NCBI GenBank assembly: GCA_033344895.1
Contig: JAWPMN010000001.1
Coordinates: 1,178,001 to 1,242,000, forward strand
DNA: 64,000 nt
Reading direction: 5' to 3'
From: Alphaproteobacteria bacterium
GTDB taxonomy: Bacteria; Pseudomonadota; Alphaproteobacteria; UBA8366; Aestuariispiraceae
This document shows, piece after piece, positions 26,263-35,016 of the stretch. The position numbers were made by a program, and so were the translations under genes. The notes beneath the pieces were generated by a model that was not told the origin of the DNA, ran no database searches, and saw only the letters and a program-made list of their open reading frames with translations. The first letter of the stretch is position 1; every line of letters starts with the position of its first letter.

Positions 26263-27825
26263 GTGTCGTCGACGTCGCGTCGGAAGCATCTCATCTGGAT
26301 TTCGATCCTGGCCGGCCTGACAGCCGCGGCCATGGTGCTGCTTTTGAGCTGGTCCATTGCACTGTCGGATGCGTTCGACGACCTGCGTCTTCGCTATGAC
26401 GGGTTCGAAGGGCGCGTCCGGGAGATCGCGGACGAGAATCGCAAGCTGTTCGACATGCTGGAACGGATTCCCGATCCGCCCTGCAGCGAACCCTTTCTGA
26501 CCGCCATGCGTACCGCGCAGTTCCAGGCCGCCCATGTCCGGGATATCGGATACCTGGAAGATGACTGGCTGCTTTGCTCCTCAACCGGCGGCGTCCTTCC
26601 GGAACCGTTCAAGGACGAGATGGAAACCATCATGCTGCCGACGGGCGAGCGTCTGCTGATGAACGTTCCGCTGGTCGTCACCCAGGGCGTGATCCAGGGC
26701 CACATCGTCTTTTCCGGCAATTTCAACATCGTCTTTCGGCGCGATTTCCTGAATTCCGCGCTGGAGTATGACGCGCATTCCACGGTCTATGTCCGGGACC
26801 GCGAGAACACCTTCACCCTGCTGCACGGCGATGCACGCAATCCGCCGCCCGACACGATGGCGGAAAGCATCGGGATCGAAGACGGCCGCCTGACCCTGTC
26901 GGGGTGCAGCGATGCCGTGCGCGGAGCGCTTTGCGGCACCTTCGCCCTGCCGCTTCTGGCGCCGATGCGCGATCCGGTGACGACCGGACTGACCATCATT
27001 GCGGCATTCAGCGCGGGGATCGCGGCGGCCGGCATCTGCTTTGCGCGGCTGCGCAAGTTGAACCGCTTTCACAGAAGGTTCCTGCGCGGCTTCCGCTCAT
27101 CGCGCTTTGAATGCCGTTACCAGCCCTTCGTCGACGCCAAGGACCACCAGACCCTCGGTTGTGAGGTCCTGGTTCGCTGGCGGGACGATGACGGCAGCAT
27201 CGTGCCGCCGGACGCGTTTCTGCCGATTGTGCGCAGCAAGGGGCTGGGCGACGACCTGTTCCGGTTCGTGGTGGAACGCACCTTCCGCGATCTGGACCCG
27301 CTGCTGAAACAGAACCGCCTGAAGGTGTCGTTCAACGTCAACCCGACCGAATTCCGGACCGACCTGTTGCTGAGCACCCTGCTGCCCTACCGCGAAAGCC
27401 ATCCGGAGACCGAGATCGTCGTCGAGATCACCGAGGATGAACTTGCCAAGGCCCATGAGATCCGCAGCGCAGCCGGCGTCCTGCGCGGCCACGGCATTCG
27501 CGTGTCGATCGACGATTTCGGCACCGGCTATTCCTCGCTGAGTTATCTGGCGGACCTGCATCTAGACGAGCTCAAGATCGACCGCAGCTTCGTCATGGGA
27601 CTGGAGGCGGACACGATCCGGGCGGAGATCGTCACCCGCATGGTGCAACTGGCCGGGGCCCTGAACACCACCATCGTCGCCGAAGGAATCGAGACCTATG
27701 AACAGGCCCAGCGCCTGACCGAAGCCGGCGTTCACGAATTGCAGGGCTATTTCTTTTCCAGACCCATGGAGCCGGACGCCTTCATCCAGCGGGTCCGCGG
27801 CGAACGCGCCACACCCGCCGCCTGA
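26263..27825 (+). CDS. CSS-motif sensor c-di-GMP phosphodiesterase (EAL)
   Basis: 520 residues from GTG 26263. Two membrane helices (about 10-32 and 240-262) flank a periplasmic domain with the CSS motif (LLCSS, about 105-109) whose cysteines in other members respond to redox. The EAL domain (about 275-515) keeps the key catalytic features: CEVLVRW, FNVNPTEF, VVEITEDEL, IDDFGTGYSSLSYL, LKIDRSFV and VAEGIETYEQ. It should hydrolyse c-di-GMP at the inner membrane. No GGDEF domain is present. Confidence 0.92.
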   Translation: MSSTSRRKHLIWISILAGLTAAAMVLLLSWSIALSDAFDDLRLRYDGFEGRVREIADENRKLFDMLERIPDPPCSEPFLTAMRTAQFQAAHVRDIGYLEDDWLLCSSTGGVLPEPFKDEMETIMLPTGERLLMNVPLVVTQGVIQGHIVFSGNFNIVFRRDFLNSALEYDAHSTVYVRDRENTFTLLHGDARNPPPDTMAESIGIEDGRLTLSGCSDAVRGALCGTFALPLLAPMRDPVTTGLTIIAAFSAGIAAAGICFARLRKLNRFHRRFLRGFRSSRFECRYQPFVDAKDHQTLGCEVLVRWRDDDGSIVPPDAFLPIVRSKGLGDDLFRFVVERTFRDLDPLLKQNRLKVSFNVNPTEFRTDLLLSTLLPYRESHPETEIVVEITEDELAKAHEIRSAAGVLRGHGIRVSIDDFGTGYSSLSYLADLHLDELKIDRSFVMGLEADTIRAEIVTRMVQLAGALNTTIVAEGIETYEQAQRLTEAGVHELQGYFFSRPMEPDAFIQRVRGERATPAA

Positions 27826-27893
27826 CACCGTCCGCGCGCCTTGCCTAAGACGGCGCGAAGCGCGACAGTTTCTCCGACAAGGAGAAATGCCCC

Positions 27894-29120
27894 ATGAGCC
27901 AGTTCGAACTGACCCCGGAACAGATGGAATTCCGCGAACGCGCCCGCGCCTTCGCCCGGGAAACAGTGGCCCCACGCGCGGCGGAAGTCGACCGGACGGA
28001 GGCCTATCCCTGGGATATCGTCGAGGCCATGGCCGCGGAAGGGTTCTTCGGCATGACCATTCCCGTCGAACATGGCGGCAAGGGGGCAAGTTTCCTGGAC
28101 GCGACCTTGCTGATCGAGGAAATGGCCAAGGTCTGCGGCGTGACCGGGCGTATCGCGGTCGAGGCGAATATGGGCGCGATCTCTGCCGTCATGCAGTATG
28201 GCAGCGACGCACAGAAGAAGGCCTGCGCCGAGCGGGTTCTGTCCGGCGACAAGCCGGCGATCTGCATCACGGAACCGGATGCCGGGTCGGCCGCCACCGA
28301 AATGTCGACCCGTGCCGACCGGCGCGGCGACCGCTACATCGTGAATGGCGGCAAGCATTGGATTACCGGCGGCGGAGTTTCCAACACCCACCTGATTTTT
28401 GCGCGCGTCTTTGACGAGTCTGGAGAGGATCAGGGCATCGGCGGCTTCCTGGCCTTTCGGGATGAGGCCCCCGATGGGCTGGTCATCGGCAAACGGGAAC
28501 CGACCATGGGGCTGCGCGGCATTCCCGAAACCGAAGTCCTGTTCAACGATCTGGAAATCCCGGCCGAACGCGTGGTTCTGCCGCCGTCGGGTTTCCGGCG
28601 CGGTTTCGCCGAGCTGATGAATGCCTACAACTCACAGCGTTGCGGTGCCGCGACGGTTGCGTTGGGTCTGGCGCAGGGGGCCTACGAACTGGGCATCGAC
28701 TGGCTGAAGGAACGCGAACAGTTCGGTCGCCCCCTTGCCGAGTTTCAGGGCCTGCAATGGATGGCGGCCGACATGTCGATCCAGCTGGATGCCGCGCGGA
28801 TCATGATCCATCGCGCGGCGGCGAGCGCCGATCCCTTCCCGGACCCGCTGATGGCGGCACAGGCCAAGGTCCTGGCGTCGGAATCGGCCATCAGAATCAC
28901 CAATGACGCGCTGCAATTCTTTGGTGCGCGCGGCTATTCCAGGAACCGGCCCATGGAACGGATCGCGCGCGATGCCCGCATGTTCACCATCGGTGGCGGC
29001 ACGGCACAGGTTCTGCGGACCCTGATTGCAGGTCGCGTTCTGGACATGAAGACCCCGCAAACCCGCGACGGCTATTCCAAGCTGGCTACAAAACAGACTT
29101 CCAGAGCCGCCGCAGAATAA
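27894..29120 (+). CDS. acd: Acyl-CoA dehydrogenase-fold 3-sulfinopropanoyl-CoA desulfinase
   Basis: 408 residues with an acyl-CoA dehydrogenase fold, but the usual catalytic Glu near the C-terminus (YEGT in dehydrogenases) is Gly (FTIGGGTAQVLR). The alternative Glu position before the helix Arg is Gln248 (NSQR). As I recall the Advenella desulfinase, a Gln at this site and an Arg near residue 84 are its hallmarks; here Gln248 and Arg86 sit at matching places, and DMKTPQTRDGY at the end also looks alike. It would release sulfite from 3-sulfinopropanoyl-CoA, giving propanoyl-CoA. A class III CoA-transferase follows directly. AAGGAG precedes the ATG. Confidence 0.72.
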   Translation: MSQFELTPEQMEFRERARAFARETVAPRAAEVDRTEAYPWDIVEAMAAEGFFGMTIPVEHGGKGASFLDATLLIEEMAKVCGVTGRIAVEANMGAISAVMQYGSDAQKKACAERVLSGDKPAICITEPDAGSAATEMSTRADRRGDRYIVNGGKHWITGGGVSNTHLIFARVFDESGEDQGIGGFLAFRDEAPDGLVIGKREPTMGLRGIPETEVLFNDLEIPAERVVLPPSGFRRGFAELMNAYNSQRCGAATVALGLAQGAYELGIDWLKEREQFGRPLAEFQGLQWMAADMSIQLDAARIMIHRAAASADPFPDPLMAAQAKVLASESAIRITNDALQFFGARGYSRNRPMERIARDARMFTIGGGTAQVLRTLIAGRVLDMKTPQTRDGYSKLATKQTSRAAAE

Positions 29121-29139
29121 CTCTCAACGGAAAAGCAAG

Positions 29140-30378
29140 ATGACCGATACCCCGTTGCCGCTGGACGGCGTCCGCATACTCGACCTCAGCCGGATTCTGG
29201 CGGGCCCGACCGCAACCCAGTTGCTGGGGGATCTCGGCGCCGATGTGATCAAGGTGGAGCGCCCCGGCGCAGGCGACGACACGCGGAAATGGGGCCCCCC
29301 GTTCGTGACCGGCGATGGCGGGGAGCCGACGGATGAAAGCGCCTATTATCTGTCCGCCAACCGGAACAAGCGGTCGATCACCGTCAATCTCGCCAGCGCC
29401 GAAGGGCAGGCCCTGATCCGTCGCCTGATCCCGAAATGCGATATTCTGGTCGAGAACTACAAGACCGGCGGGCTGAAGAAATACGGCCTGTCCTACGACG
29501 ACCTGAAGGATGATTTCCCATCGCTGGTCTATTGCTCGGTCACCGGTTTCGGTCAGACCGGCCCCTATTCCAGCCGTGCCGGATACGACTTTCTGGCACA
29601 GGGTCTGGGCGGGATCATGTCGCTGACCGGACCGAAGGACGGGCCGCCGATGAAATGCGGCGTCGGGATCGCCGACGTCATGTGCGGCATGTATGCAGCG
29701 ACCTCGATCCTGGCCGCGCTGCGGCATCGCGACCGTACCGGCCAGGGCCAGCAGATCGACTGCGCCCTGCTGGACACCCAGGTCGCCTGGCTGATCAATG
29801 AAGGATGCAATTACCTGCTTTCCGGTAAGCGTCCCAAACCCCAGGGGAACGAGCACCCGAACATCGTCCCCTATTCCGTCATGGAATCCAGCGACGGCTA
29901 TTTCATTCTCGCCGTCGGGAACGATTCCCAGTACCAGAAATGGTGCGAATTTGCCGGGGCGTCGGAGTTGGCAACGGATCCGCGCTTCGCGACGAACTCG
30001 CTGCGTGTCCGGAACCGCGAGGCCCTCTACGCCGCCATGCCCGCCTATACCCGACTGAAGACCTCTGCCGAATGGATCGACGGCCTGGCAGCGCGCGGCG
30101 TCCCCTGCGGTCCGATCAAACATGTCGATGAAGTCTTCGAAGACCCGCAGATCGTCGCCCGCAACATGCGGGTCGACGTACCGCATCATCAGGCGGAATC
30201 CGGCACGGTGCCGCTGATCGCGAACCCGGTGAAGTTTTCCGAAACACCGGTCCGCTACCGCCATGCACCGCCGACCCTGGGCCAGCACACCGAGGAAATC
30301 CTGAAGGAGGTGCTGGGCTGCGACGAAGCGGAGATCGCCGCCCTGGCGGAGACAGGCGCGATCACGCCCGGTGTCTGA
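29140..30378 (+). CDS. act: Class III CoA-transferase, probable succinyl-CoA:3-sulfinopropionate transferase
   Basis: 412 residues of the family III (CaiB/BaiF) type. N-terminal LDLSRILAGPTATQLLGDLGADVIKVE binds CoA; the catalytic Asp is Asp179 in GVGIADVMCGMY. The 19-base gap from the acd gene indicates an operon, and together they would activate 3-sulfinopropionate and desulfinate it, the pathway known for dithio- and thiodipropionate degraders. The family call is secure; the substrate comes from context with acd. A general succinyl-CoA:dicarboxylate transferase is the main alternative. Confidence 0.65.
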   Translation: MTDTPLPLDGVRILDLSRILAGPTATQLLGDLGADVIKVERPGAGDDTRKWGPPFVTGDGGEPTDESAYYLSANRNKRSITVNLASAEGQALIRRLIPKCDILVENYKTGGLKKYGLSYDDLKDDFPSLVYCSVTGFGQTGPYSSRAGYDFLAQGLGGIMSLTGPKDGPPMKCGVGIADVMCGMYAATSILAALRHRDRTGQGQQIDCALLDTQVAWLINEGCNYLLSGKRPKPQGNEHPNIVPYSVMESSDGYFILAVGNDSQYQKWCEFAGASELATDPRFATNSLRVRNREALYAAMPAYTRLKTSAEWIDGLAARGVPCGPIKHVDEVFEDPQIVARNMRVDVPHHQAESGTVPLIANPVKFSETPVRYRHAPPTLGQHTEEILKEVLGCDEAEIAALAETGAITPGV

Positions 30379-30402
30379 ACGGAAGTTTGCTCCTGACAAT
30401 GT

Positions 30403-30424
30403 TCCTGACAGAATGCTGTCAGGA
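30403..30424. promoter_or_regulatory. Palindromic operator before VOC/YafY genes
   Basis: TCCTGACAG (30403-30411) and CTGTCAGGA (30416-30424) form a perfect 9-bp inverted repeat with a 4-base spacer, and a further half site TCCTGACA lies at 30391-30398. It sits 49 bases before the VOC gene. The VOC gene is followed by a YafY-type repressor, and palindromes of the CTGACA..TGTCAG kind precede such pairs in other bacteria, so this is the likely autoregulatory site. Confidence 0.6.
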
Positions 30425-30472
30425 GGGGTGGCGTAAAAGACGCGGCATCGAAAACCCAACGGGAGACAACCC

Positions 30473-30853
30473 ATGCCGTACACGCCGATGAATTTTGTTG
30501 TTTGGACCGAAATCCCTGTCAGTGATCTGGACAAGGGAACCGCCTTCTACAGCGATGTCTTCGGTATCGAAGTAAAGAAGAATGACGATGGGCCGAACCC
30601 CATCGCCATGTTCCCGACCTGGGACGATACCGGCGTCGCCGGACATCTCTATGTCGGTAAGCCGGCCAAGGATGCGTCCGGGCCGACGATCCATTTTGCC
30701 AGTCCCGGCAAATTGGAAGACACCGTCGCCAAGGTCGCCCCGGCCGGCGGCAAGGTGGTAAGCGATCCGATCGAAATTCCGCCTGGCCGCTTCACCTATT
30801 GCCAGGATCCGGACGGGAACTCCTTCAGCATCTTCGAAGCGAAGCAGGAGTAA
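30473..30853 (+). CDS. VOC family (glyoxalase/bleomycin-resistance fold) protein
   Basis: 126 residues with two beta-alpha-beta-beta-beta modules. Segments include FVVWTEIPVSDLDKGTAFYSDVFGIE and GRFTYCQDPDGNSFSIFEAK, typical of PhnB/CapP-type VOC proteins. The C-terminal Glu of the metal site (FEAK) is present. Its reaction is unknown. It is followed four bases later by a YafY regulator and preceded by a palindrome, forming a self-contained regulated pair. Confidence 0.85.
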   Translation: MPYTPMNFVVWTEIPVSDLDKGTAFYSDVFGIEVKKNDDGPNPIAMFPTWDDTGVAGHLYVGKPAKDASGPTIHFASPGKLEDTVAKVAPAGGKVVSDPIEIPPGRFTYCQDPDGNSFSIFEAKQE

Positions 30854-30857
30854 CCGG

Positions 30858-31568
30858 ATGCGACGCGCCGACCGCCTGTTCCAGATCGTCCAGCATCTGC
30901 GGGGCGGTCGGCTTGTCACCGCTGCGAAACTGGCGGAATGGCTGGAAGTATCCGAGCGCACGATCTATCGCGATATCTCCGACCTTCAGGGCTCCGGCGT
31001 GCCGATCGAGGGCGAGGCCGGCGTCGGCTATGTGATGCGCGCAGGGTACGATCTGCCGCCACTGATGTTCACGCGGGACGAGGTCGTCGCCCTGGTCGCC
31101 GGGGCCCGCCTTATCCGCGCCTGGGGCGGGGCCGCCATGGCCCGCGCCGCCGAAGAGGCCCTGATCAAGATCGAGACCGTGCTGCCGGACGAGGCGCGGG
31201 AGCGGGTCGCGCGGACGGAAATCCATGCCTTCGCGGTCGGGATGACGCCGGAGATCAGAACGCGGATAGACGCGCTGGATCTGGCAACCGACCGGCGGCA
31301 GCGTATCGAACTGCGATACCGCGACGAGGCGGGGCGGGAGACCCTTCGGACCGTTCGGCCGCTGGGCCTGTGGTTCTGGGGCAAGGTCTGGACCCTGATC
31401 GCCTGGTGTGAGATGCGCGACGATTTCCGCATGTTCCGCGTCGACCGGATCGCCGAACTGACCGATACCGGCACGCGGTTCAAGCCCGAGCGTGGCTGCA
31501 CCCTGACCGATTTCTATCGCGCCATGGAATCCGAAGGCCATTCAAGGCCCGGCTGCGATCCGCCCTAA
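30858..31568 (+). CDS. YafY-family HTH-WYL transcriptional regulator
   Basis: 236 residues. An N-terminal DeoR-like HTH ([35 protein letters not shown] segment, about 5-40) is followed by a WYL-type ligand-binding domain with [30 protein letters not shown] and FRMFRVDRI. It probably represses the adjacent VOC gene through the palindrome at 30403-30424. It overlaps the convergent chemoreceptor gene by 4 bases. Confidence 0.88.
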   Translation: MRRADRLFQIVQHLRGGRLVTAAKLAEWLEVSERTIYRDISDLQGSGVPIEGEAGVGYVMRAGYDLPPLMFTRDEVVALVAGARLIRAWGGAAMARAAEEALIKIETVLPDEARERVARTEIHAFAVGMTPEIRTRIDALDLATDRRQRIELRYRDEAGRETLRTVRPLGLWFWGKVWTLIAWCEMRDDFRMFRVDRIAELTDTGTRFKPERGCTLTDFYRAMESEGHSRPGCDPP

Positions 31569-33247
31569 AGGGATCGCACCGAGCGCAGGAAGTCGGTCAC
31601 CGACTGGCTGAGCCGCCCCGATGCGCCGGACAGTTCGTGCACGACCTGATCCAGGCGTTCCGCCGCGCCGGCAGTCTGATCGGCAGAGTCGCTGACCGCC
31701 CCCATCGACTGGGTGATTTCCTGTGTCCCCGCGGAGGCCTGCTGCACCGTCCCGCTGATTTCACGGGTTGCGGCGGTCTGTTCCTCCACCGCCGCGGCGA
31801 TGGCACCGGCCATTTCAGCGACCTGACCGATTGTGCTGGCGATACGCTGGATGGCATCCACTGCGCCGTCCGTATTGTTCTGCACCGTCTGGATCTGGGT
31901 CGAGATTTCCTCCGTCGCCTTGCCGGTCTGCCCCGCCAGCGCCTTGACCTCGTTCGCCACGACGGCGAAGCCCTTGCCGGCCTCCCCGGCGCGGGCGGCC
32001 TCGATGGTCGCATTGAGGGCCAGCAGATTGGTCTGTTCGGAGATGTCATTGATCAGGGAGATCACGTCACCGATTCGCTGTGCGGCCTCCGACAGGGCAC
32101 CGACGGTCTTGTTGGACCGGCTCGCATCTTCCTGGGCATCCATGCTGACGCGGGTCGATTGGGTCGCCTGGGACGAAATCTCCTGAATTGAGGCCAGCAA
32201 CTCCTCCGTTGCCGCGGACACGGTCTGCATGTTGCCTGAGGTCTCGTCGGCCGCGCCGCGGACCGTCTCGGCCTGCTGCCGGGTCGAACTGGCAATGCTG
32301 GTCAGTTCGGCGACGGAGTCCTGCAGGCGCTTCAGGACAGCACTGATCTCGTCGACGACGCCGCTGACCGTGGTGTCGAACTCGACGGTCAGTTTTTCGA
32401 TCTCGGCGGCGCGCCGACGCTTTTCCTCATCGGCGGAGGCCTGTTCTTTCGCCAGACGATCGGATTCCGTGAGGTTGATCTTGAAGACCTCAAGAGCCTT
32501 GGCCAGACGCCCGACCTCATCGCCGCGCGAGGTATGCGGAATTGCGACGTCCAGTTCCTGATCGGCAAGACGCGCGGTGGCATCGGTCACTTCCAGGATC
32601 GGCCGCGAGAGAGCCCGCCCGATCCAGAAGGCCAGGCCGACTGAGAGGACCAGCACGACGGCCAGGGCCAGGATCGACCCGATTTGATAGAATTCGAAGA
32701 ACGCGTCCGATTCGGATATGGCGGCCCCAAGGTTGTCGCGCTGCAGCGCCGTCAGCTGATCGACGGTCTTCAGGACCTTCTCCAGATAGGGCCAGCCCTC
32801 GCCGGTGCGTTCGATCTCGATCGCCGTGTCGCGTTCGCCGCTCTTCATGGTCAGATCGATCTGACGCTGCAGAACGTTGTCCCGCCAGGCGTCGATCGTC
32901 TCCCGGAATGTCGCGGCCGCATTGGAAAGTTCCGCATTGCCCGCACTCAACGACGCCAGTTGATCCAGACGGTCGTCCAACAGCGCACTGCGCTCGTCAT
33001 AGAGCTTGGTCAGGTAGTCGTCCTCGGTGACGATAATGCCGCGAACCAGGGCCTGAATATCCAGGGTGTACATCTGGACTTCGCGCAGGACGACCGTGCG
33101 TTCCCATTCGAGATAGGTGCCCTCGGCCGTGTTCCGAAGCTTGTCGCTCTGCAGGATATTGAAGATGCCGTAGGCGAGAACGATCACGACGATGACGCCG
33201 AACCCTGCGAACAGTTTTCGGCTGATGGTCCAATCCGAAAAACGCAT
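31565..33247 (-). CDS. Methyl-accepting chemotaxis protein
   Basis: 560 residues. Transmembrane helix 1 (about 12-31) and helix 2 (about 190-212) flank a helical periplasmic sensor that resembles a CHASE3/4-helix bundle. A HAMP domain (about 213-265) and the signalling domain follow, with the hairpin tip [32 protein letters not shown]. It would relay a signal to CheA/CheW, which are not in the window. Ligand unknown. An unrecognised protein gene lies divergently upstream, 199 bases away. Confidence 0.92.
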   Translation of the reverse strand: MRFSDWTISRKLFAGFGVIVVIVLAYGIFNILQSDKLRNTAEGTYLEWERTVVLREVQMYTLDIQALVRGIIVTEDDYLTKLYDERSALLDDRLDQLASLSAGNAELSNAAATFRETIDAWRDNVLQRQIDLTMKSGERDTAIEIERTGEGWPYLEKVLKTVDQLTALQRDNLGAAISESDAFFEFYQIGSILALAVVLVLSVGLAFWIGRALSRPILEVTDATARLADQELDVAIPHTSRGDEVGRLAKALEVFKINLTESDRLAKEQASADEEKRRRAAEIEKLTVEFDTTVSGVVDEISAVLKRLQDSVAELTSIASSTRQQAETVRGAADETSGNMQTVSAATEELLASIQEISSQATQSTRVSMDAQEDASRSNKTVGALSEAAQRIGDVISLINDISEQTNLLALNATIEAARAGEAGKGFAVVANEVKALAGQTGKATEEISTQIQTVQNNTDGAVDAIQRIASTIGQVAEMAGAIAAAVEEQTAATREISGTVQQASAGTQEITQSMGAVSDSADQTAGAAERLDQVVHELSGASGRLSQSVTDFLRSVRSL

Positions 33248-33446
33248 GTTACCCCCAAGAAATTCCCATGGCCTTTTGGCAACTCTAACAGGAAATGCTG
33301 AACGATTGGTTTAAATTAGATATCTGACCCACGGAATACCCTGGCCGTCCGGGTGGGGTTAACCATAAATCCATTTCAGGAGTGCGTCCGTCTGTTTACC
33401 ATGTATCGTGAAAGCGCATTGAGTACGAACTGTTGAAAGGCCACGG

Positions 33447-34481
33447 ATGGCAGAAGAAGCGAAACCGCCGGAAAGCGACCCGAGGGACAGCCTGCATATG
33501 CTTCCCCTGTCGATGATCCCCATCGACACACCGGTCTTGCGGCGCGCCCTTCTGGTCAAGAACAACCGGCTGGAAACCGCTGTGGAAATGTTCTCCGGCG
33601 CTGAATCGGGCAGCGGCCACATCTATCCGGCCGATCTGAAGGACAGCTTTCCGGAAGTCGATCAGGACACGCTGGATTCCGATGTGAAGAAGATCCGGAA
33701 GCTGGCCCTAATGCCCAGTTTCGATGTCTATTCCTGCCGAATCTCCATGCGATCCCTGGGCATCGAAGTGAACAATCAGCAGGACCTTCGTCTGTCGGAT
33801 GAAAAGAATCTGGAACTGGCCGACCGCATGAAGGAGTTCACGCGCCCGTTGATCCTGCAGGTCTTCGGCGCGGAAATCGGTGGCACGGACAGCGCCTCGG
33901 ACCTTATCGGATTACTGCGGAACCCCGACAAGGCAGAGGCGATGCGGCGGCTGAACAGGCTGGCCGAGGAATTGAAGATCAATGTCACGGAAATCCCGAA
34001 CTTCATCGAGGATTACGGCGATATCTTCCTGTCGCTGGCCTATTTCCGGGACCGGCTGGACCATGTCGTGCCGATCATCGACAATTTCCTGGGCTGGCTG
34101 GATGAGTTGCGCGAGACGTGGATGATCAAGAATGATCGGCCCAAGGACAAACTGCTGACCGCGGTCAATGCAGACCTTTCCGATATTTCCGGGTCGATCA
34201 CGGGCCGGTTCGAAAGCTTCGACCGAAAGACCAAGGATTTCTGGGACGACATCTCCGCGGAGCGGTTCCGTGAAGTGCGCCGGCTGATCACCGATCACCA
34301 TGTGACCGTGGGGGGCGTGCTGTGCGGCCTGACCCTGAAGATGGATCACTGGAACAAGAGGTTCACGAAGAAGAACCCGGGCGGCCCGCAGGCACGCCTC
34401 GAGTTCATCATGGGGGAGATCCTGCCCGGCCTGGACCAGATCAAGCGTCTGGAACAGCGGGCCGGCAGCGTCCGGAAATAG
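33447..34481 (+). CDS. Uncharacterised helical protein, family member 1
   Basis: 344 residues, soluble, without signal peptide or known motif. Visible marks are MPSFDVYSCRIS (89-100), IEDYGDIFLSLAYFRDRLDHVVPI (187-210) and FREVRRLITDHHVTVGGVLCGLTLKMDHWNKRF (274-306). The same order of segments, PTFDPF, WKGIAYYEYLFRN and FQKFLLA..FETLGLSIG..AW, appears in the 375-residue protein at 52939-54066, so the two look like diverged members of one family. It is divergent from a chemoreceptor. ATG 33447 follows GAAAGG. Function unknown; a signalling-associated role is only suggested by context. Confidence 0.6.
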   Translation: MAEEAKPPESDPRDSLHMLPLSMIPIDTPVLRRALLVKNNRLETAVEMFSGAESGSGHIYPADLKDSFPEVDQDTLDSDVKKIRKLALMPSFDVYSCRISMRSLGIEVNNQQDLRLSDEKNLELADRMKEFTRPLILQVFGAEIGGTDSASDLIGLLRNPDKAEAMRRLNRLAEELKINVTEIPNFIEDYGDIFLSLAYFRDRLDHVVPIIDNFLGWLDELRETWMIKNDRPKDKLLTAVNADLSDISGSITGRFESFDRKTKDFWDDISAERFREVRRLITDHHVTVGGVLCGLTLKMDHWNKRFTKKNPGGPQARLEFIMGEILPGLDQIKRLEQRAGSVRK

Positions 34482-34495
34482 ACGTTCGGTCTGCG

Positions 34496-34927
34496 TTACT
34501 GGCTGATCGAAATCAGATAGGCCGCGACGTCGGCCGCCGCCTTCTCATCCCGCAGACGATAGGTCATGGACGTGCGCCCGCGCGCGGAAACGCCGGCTTC
34601 CTCATTGAACTTCTCCAGAAACCCTTGCGGGTCCTGGACATAGGCGGCGATGTTTTCCGGTACCCAGACCAGTCCGGCGTCGGACGACGCCTGCAGGATC
34701 TTGGAATAGCGCGGGAAGTTTTCGGCCTGTCCGGCAGCCCGATTGCCGACGCCATGCAGGGACGGCCCGGTCTTCCGCTTGCCAGGTTCCAGCGAATGAC
34801 AGGTATCGCAACGCGTTTCGAAAATCTTCTGGCCATTGGCCAGATCCGCTTCCGCCAGGGCCGGCGTGGCAAGACTGGTCAGAAACGCGGCGGCAAGAGC
34901 GGCCTTCAGGGCGGCGGTGTGGGTCAT
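34496..34927 (-). CDS. Class I cytochrome c, exported
   Basis: 143 residues. A signal peptide ends near TPALA25; the heme motif is CDTCH (about 40-44) and the distal axial Met lies in RTSMTYRL (about 120). Length and GPSLHGVGNRAAG segment match the cytochrome c2/c-550 type. It would shuttle electrons in the periplasm. The gene is monocistronic and converges on the unknown protein with 14 bases between stops. Confidence 0.9.
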   Translation of the reverse strand: MTHTAALKAALAAAFLTSLATPALAEADLANGQKIFETRCDTCHSLEPGKRKTGPSLHGVGNRAAGQAENFPRYSKILQASSDAGLVWVPENIAAYVQDPQGFLEKFNEEAGVSARGRTSMTYRLRDEKAAADVAAYLISISQ

Positions 34928-35016
34928 ACTGAAGCTCCCGGCAGGTAATCAGTGTAGATATGAGCATATAGGGGCCGCCCCCGCCGGATAAACCAATGGG
35001 GCCTGCGGCAAATCGT

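Noticed and set aside
27826-27893. Weak GC-rich hairpin after the EAL gene
   Set aside because: Only six base pairs with an 11-base loop and no T tract; it is not convincing as a terminator.
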